Below, in pieces: positions 59,782-64,000 of a stretch of 64,000 bases of DNA (the stretch's first letter is position 1; the number at the start of each line of letters is the position of its first letter). A program made the translations under genes and the position numbers. Below the pieces are notes generated by a model. That model was not told the origin of the DNA. It worked only from the letters and a program-made list of their open reading frames with translations, and did not search any database. This DNA is from Euphorbia lathyris (taxonomy: Eukaryota; Streptophyta; Magnoliopsida; Malpighiales; Euphorbiaceae): contig NC_088917.1 of NCBI RefSeq assembly GCF_963576675.1, positions 14,784,001 through 14,848,000 of the forward strand, written 5' to 3'.

Positions 59782-61399
59782 GATGCGGTTTCGGTGAAAC
59801 CTCACTAAGGGATAAGTGTACCCCGTCGTTATCAAGTAATAAATTTCTGGTTAAGTCCAGGTTATCGTCCACAGGATTTATTTCTGCAAGTATCAATCTA
59901 CTCGATCTAGGATGTTATCTAGGCTTAGGGGGTTTTGAGTTTGGTTTGTTAAATTAATCTACTCCTAGGTTGAATTTGCACTAATCCTAGGTAAGTTATC
60001 TAATTCTAACTAAGTTATTCTAAACCTAACTAAATTGCTCTACCCCTAATTGATCTTTCATTAATGAAACTGTCCGAAGGAATATGGAATGATCGATAAT
60101 AATTACGATAGATTATCCAGGCTATTGAATGAAAACCTAATCTGAGTCACTTGTATTCAAGGCGATTAACCCTACTTACCCTCCTGAGGTTCCTAGTGCG
60201 TGATTCCCTAAGGCCGAAACTAGGTCTAAGGCTCAGTAAATTGGCGCTTAATCAACTAAGAGGTCGTCAATCTCCTAGGCTCTGACTAGGTCAGATTCAG
60301 CTCGCAATATGTGCCTACTAGATTTTGGGGCTTTTGAATGAGTTAAACCAATTGAATAAAGTGTAAGACAAAGATAAGATAAATAATCATAGAACAAAAT
60401 AAGAGCTAAGTTATTATTAAAGGCGAGATGATTGTCACAAGTTACAATAAGACAAGTTCAGCAACTGTATCAAAGAGTACAAACATGGAAAGATAAAAGG
60501 CGATACTAAAATCCCTTTCAGGGAACCTGTTTACTCTGCAGCCGGCGACTTGATCTTAAGGACGAACCTTGAAGATTCCTCGAGGAAAAGCTTTGAAGGA
60601 GCTTCAATGGAGGTTGAGGAAGATGAATGAGATGGAGAGGAATTACAAGGGGAAAGCTAAAACAATTTACACAAAATGAAAGATATCTAATTTACAATTA
60701 AGAAATCTTATTTATAGACGCGTCTCAGGCCTCGTTTTGCCCTATTTTTATGTCCTAGTTGGTGTAGGAAGACGTGGGGCCGAGCGTGGCTTCGTGGGGG
60801 CGGAATTGGTCTTTTTGACCAATTCCTGCAGGGCTGCTCGCCGAGCAGGAAAGGCTGCTCGGCGAGCAGGGCTGCTCGCGCCGAGCAGCCCCCTGCTCGC
60901 CGAGCAGGCGCCTGGTGGCCTGCTCGGTGAGCAGGCTCCTGCTCCAGGGGCCTGCTCGGCGAGCAAAAATGGCCCGTGGGGCCCTGCTCGCCGAGCGTTT
61001 TCGCCCGAGGCGCTCTCGATCCAAGCTTGATGAGTTCCGTGACCTTTTTCGTCCGACTTCACACCTGCACACGCATAAAAACTCCGGAAAACATTAGTCC
61101 AAAAGCCAAATTGATCCGTCAATCGCTTATTTTGAGCAAGCGCTTCGTTTGGTGCGACTTTTGACGGACCAATTAGCTTCAAAAGATAACGGAATTCTAA
61201 TTCGCATGCTATTTCAGCCGTATTTGCCTAAATTGATTACAGAATGAGCCTAAACGACGAAAAGTAGATAAAATGTTCTCAATTCCTAACTAACTCACAC
61301 AAAAGCATTTAAATGCGAGAATTGCTCGCTTATTAGCTAAATAACCCTAAAAACCGTGCTAAAACCGTACCCAAAGATAGGGGTTTTTGACCCCTATTA
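59782..61399 (-). mobile_element. solo LTR, Gypsy type, with palindrome cluster
   Basis: A 1618 bp LTR starting TGATGCGG and ending CTATTA (one terminal base changed from CA) on the + strand, flanked by the perfect 5 bp duplication gtaaa (59777-59781 and 61400-61404). The two LINE halves join across it. No internal region, so it is the product of LTR-LTR recombination. A minus-strand TATAAATA box lies at about 60720-60713. A GC-rich palindrome cluster lies at 60832-60998. Confidence 0.85.
60803..60998. repeat. hairpin and seven GC-rich palindromes in the solo LTR
   Basis: 60803-60827 is a perfect hairpin with a 10 bp stem (ggaattggtc, five T, gaccaattcc). Then seven units of the design CTGCTCGSCGAGCAG stand near 60834, 60855, 60872, 60892, 60919, 60951 and 60983, some with changes (ggtgagc; cgcgccgag). 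The surrounding LTR is AT-rich, so the cluster stands out. Confidence 0.85.
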
Positions 61400-63700
61400 G
61401 TAAACGACCAGTTGCATCCCACAACTGATGGGAGCCCCAAATAATTTTCATTGGAATCCACCTGTTGGAATGTATATAACCTGATAGTGTTATTTGTCAC
61501 TCTAAAGGAACCTTTGAGCTAAAAGAGAGTTTGGATTTGGTGAAGTTCATTTTCTGCCCTGAAGCCCATTCATACTTCTGAAAAATTTCCTTGACGGCCC
61601 CACATTCCTCTAACGAGGTCATAAAGAAAAAGTAACCATCATCTATAAAGAGCAAATGAGATACCATCGGAGCTCCTAGACTAATTTAACAGCCGTGAAT
61701 GGACCCATTTTCCTCCGCCTGTTATAACAAGGCCGTTAATCCTTTGGTGCATAGAATGAACAGATAAGGGGATAATAGGTCTCTCTACTGTAGACCCCTC
61801 GATGGCTTGAAACCCGAAAACTCAGCATTCATGTTGACAATTTGGTACTCCTCTGAAGAAACACAATCCATAATTAAGTCAATAAATCGTCCTGGGAAAT
61901 CTATATGTACTATAATCACTCTCAAGAAGTCCCACTACATTCTATCATAGGCTTTAGACATATCCACTTTTAATCTAGCATACCCTTGATGACCCCCTTT
62001 GCCCAATTTGAGTGCGTGACCCACTTCATATGCAATCATAATATTGTCAGTGATAGATCGTTTGGGTACAAAAGCACTATGGGATGGTGAGATGACACTT
62101 CAATCGATTTGTAATAGCTTTGGTCATTACCTTCATTAGAACATTGCATAGTGTTATAGGGCGTAGGTCAGAAATCCCAACATGCAGAGTCTTTTTTGGG
62201 ATAAGAATCAAATTTGTTTTATTCAACTAAGCTGAGATGTTACCCAAATTAAGCCATGATATGCAGTAATTTGAGACATTTGAACCCAAAATATGTGAGT
62301 GCTGTTGAAAAAACCTGGGTTAAGCCCGTTCGCAGCTCGGGACTTGTTGGGGTGCATAACAAAAGTAGCCTGATTGATCTCATCGAGCGTGTAGTCACGT
62401 AACAGCTGCTACTGTTGGCTAGAGGATGCTCGCGCTTGAACCGTTTCAATGGAATCAAGCCCTGCACAACCCTGCACTAGAAATAGAGTCTGAAAGTGGT
62501 CTTGAATCGTCTCTGTTAGACCAATAGACCATGTACATCCGGTTCCTTACTCATTAAGAAAACTTCCAAAATCATTCTTTCTTTTCCTAGTTCTGACTGA
62601 AGAATGAAATAAACGCGAGTTTCTGTCACCCTCCCAAAGCCATTGGACTTTTGAACTTGTTTCCAATATAATTCCTACTCTCTTCGTACCCTTTCTAGTT
62701 CCTCACCGATCCATCAGATCTCCCCCTCCTCCATCAAACCACGTAACTCCTTCAAACGGCCTTACAGCCTCTTTGATTGCCCTCTGAACCGAAGTTGGAA
62801 CCTCTTTCCCTAGTCCCACATCTTTCTCCTACAACTATGCAGCCTGTCTACAAATTGAAGATCGCTGGAGACCCCGCAAGCATCTGTAACTGTCAGCTAA
62901 CAACCCTCCTCTAGACCCTACACATTCTCATAACGAAACTGAAAAGATGATGATAAAGGTGGGTCACTACTTTATAGGATAATTGTCGAATGGTCCGATT
63001 GTGTTGTTGCGATATTCAAAATGGACACCATATGGAACTGATTCTGCCAAGCTTGATTAACGACTCCTCGATCTAGTTTCTCCTTAATGACCATCTGCCC
63101 ATATTTATGCCTGCTCCACGTAAATGGATAACCACTTATATGAATTTCAGAAATGGCACATTAATCTAACGCCTCGTTGAATCCCGTTAGTAATTGAGAA
63201 GGATGCCTTCAACCCCCAAATTTTTGCAAACACAAAGAGCATACCATTGAAGTCCATCACCACTAACCAAGCCAGATTAGAAATTGTGTACAAATCTTTT
63301 AGACACTACCATGATAGTATTCATCTGCCTCTTTCTAGAAAGCCATAAAAGCCAGTAAGGCGCTAGTCTTCTGCCTAAAGAGTTGGGATTTTTACATCAA
63401 TGAAATTGATTCCGTATTTTAGTAGACTAATAATAATCTCCTACTTCCATAACATCGCTACACCTTCATAGACACTTCTCATAGCAAAATGCCTATCGAA
63501 CCCAAGAACATTCTTCAAATTATCTCCCACCATTGTTTCCATCAAGAAAATAATGGCAGACTTATAGGTCTGAATGAGCTTTTTAAGCTCATTGACTGTC
63601 TTGAGGTTACCCACACCTCGATAGTTCCAACTTAAGCAAGTTATGGCTTCCGACTGGTTCACTCAGCGGAACCTGCTGATATCTCTATTTCATTGATCAC

Positions 63701-64000
63701 TCCTTCTATAGATACACTCTGCACATTTGGACCTTCACCTCACTTCCGTTTCAGATCAGACATCACCTGAAGAACCTTCTAATTGCGTATTACTGACTCT
63801 ATGCTCTCCTCGGTATGGCGCCAGATTATGTCCATACTCTAACTCTCGGTAACAGTACCTGTAACACTAATGATGATAGGGGACGTATTCAGCCATAGAG
63901 ACACATTTTGAACGAACCAACGGGGAGCCGTATGAAGGAATGCACCATATAAGGTTGGTTGTTCCGAATCGTTTAAGGCGAACAGTCGCGCTCATTGTGC
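63701..64000 (-). other. probable upstream part of the L1 LINE
   Basis: Continues leftward (5') of the ORF2 endonuclease start on the minus strand; likely the end of ORF1 or the inter-ORF region. No clean frame is visible and the window ends inside it. Confidence 0.35.

Larger units (their letters stand above)
57992..63700 (-). pseudogene. L1 LINE ORF2, long but decayed, interrupted by a solo LTR
   Basis: Minus strand, 3' end with an A run at 58000-57993. Endonuclease start at 63662-63441 (CLSWNYRGVGNLKTVNELKK, FLMETM). Reverse transcriptase pieces at about 62350-61480, including a degraded active site LLFIDDG for the usual LLFADD, and SGQKMNFTKSKLSF. After the solo LTR (59782-61399) follow KAVLIKVVAPSITSYILQVF (about 59700-59650), FNIAFLGKQAWKFL, the zinc-like VKNFMWHAAWNIIPTKASLY (about 58950-58890) and an RNase H piece (about 58570-58100). 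Many stops and frameshifts. The encoded enzyme would nick target DNA and copy the LINE RNA into it. Confidence 0.85.

Noticed and set aside
60832..60998. CRISPR-like array
   Set aside because: Repeats are self-complementary, spacers are absent or irregular, and it lies in a plant LTR.
60737..61182. overlapping Ala/Arg-rich frames on both strands
   Set aside because: They come from the GC-rich palindrome cluster in the solo LTR; such clusters open frames on both strands without coding.

Overview
The window is nuclear DNA of a flowering plant, most likely a core eudicot; I cannot name the species. The evidence is GT-AG introns in an AT-rich background, one gene of the plant-only G-type lectin receptor kinase family, one ten-exon plastid peroxidase gene, and a dense set of plant transposon families (hAT, Mutator-type and Helitron elements, a SINE, L1 LINEs, Copia, Athila-type and Tat-type Gypsy).

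Only two host genes look intact, both in the first 12 kb and on the + strand. They are an intronless SD2-5-type lectin receptor kinase (4623-7049, 808 codons) and an APX6/APx-R-type peroxidase (8415-11867, ten exons, 331 codons). Their Arabidopsis counterparts are close neighbours as I recall the locus numbers (AT4G32300 and AT4G32320), so this end looks like conserved gene order. A SINE with a 17 bp target duplication lies just behind the kinase gene.

From 12 to 30 kb I see no intact gene. The stretch holds small non-autonomous elements (hAT types with 8 bp target duplications, long-terminal-inverted-repeat types), LTR remnants, a LINE tail and a decayed coding fragment. At 26-28.7 kb a Helitron sits inside a hAT element, which sits inside a third repeat.

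At 30.4-35.2 kb is a young Copia element, minus strand. Its 202 bp LTRs look identical, primer site and polypurine tract are present, and the polyprotein frame has one in-frame stop in gag. From 36.7 to 47.6 kb follow a Copia-type LTR remnant, a decayed FAR1/MULE-type transposase gene with frameshift, stops and two introns, a 5'-truncated L1, and a Mutator-like element that received a hAT and a second Mutator-like element.

The last 16 kb is nested retroelements. An old Tat-type Gypsy gag is split by an 8.3 kb Athila-type Gypsy (48483-56747, 5 bp duplication) that encodes gag and protease but shows no reverse transcriptase or integrase. After that comes a decayed minus-strand L1 LINE running to the window edge, interrupted by a 1618 bp solo LTR carrying a GC-rich cluster of palindromes.

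I found no tRNA, rRNA or CRISPR feature. The strongest material is the order of insertions, which exact target duplications allow to be read.
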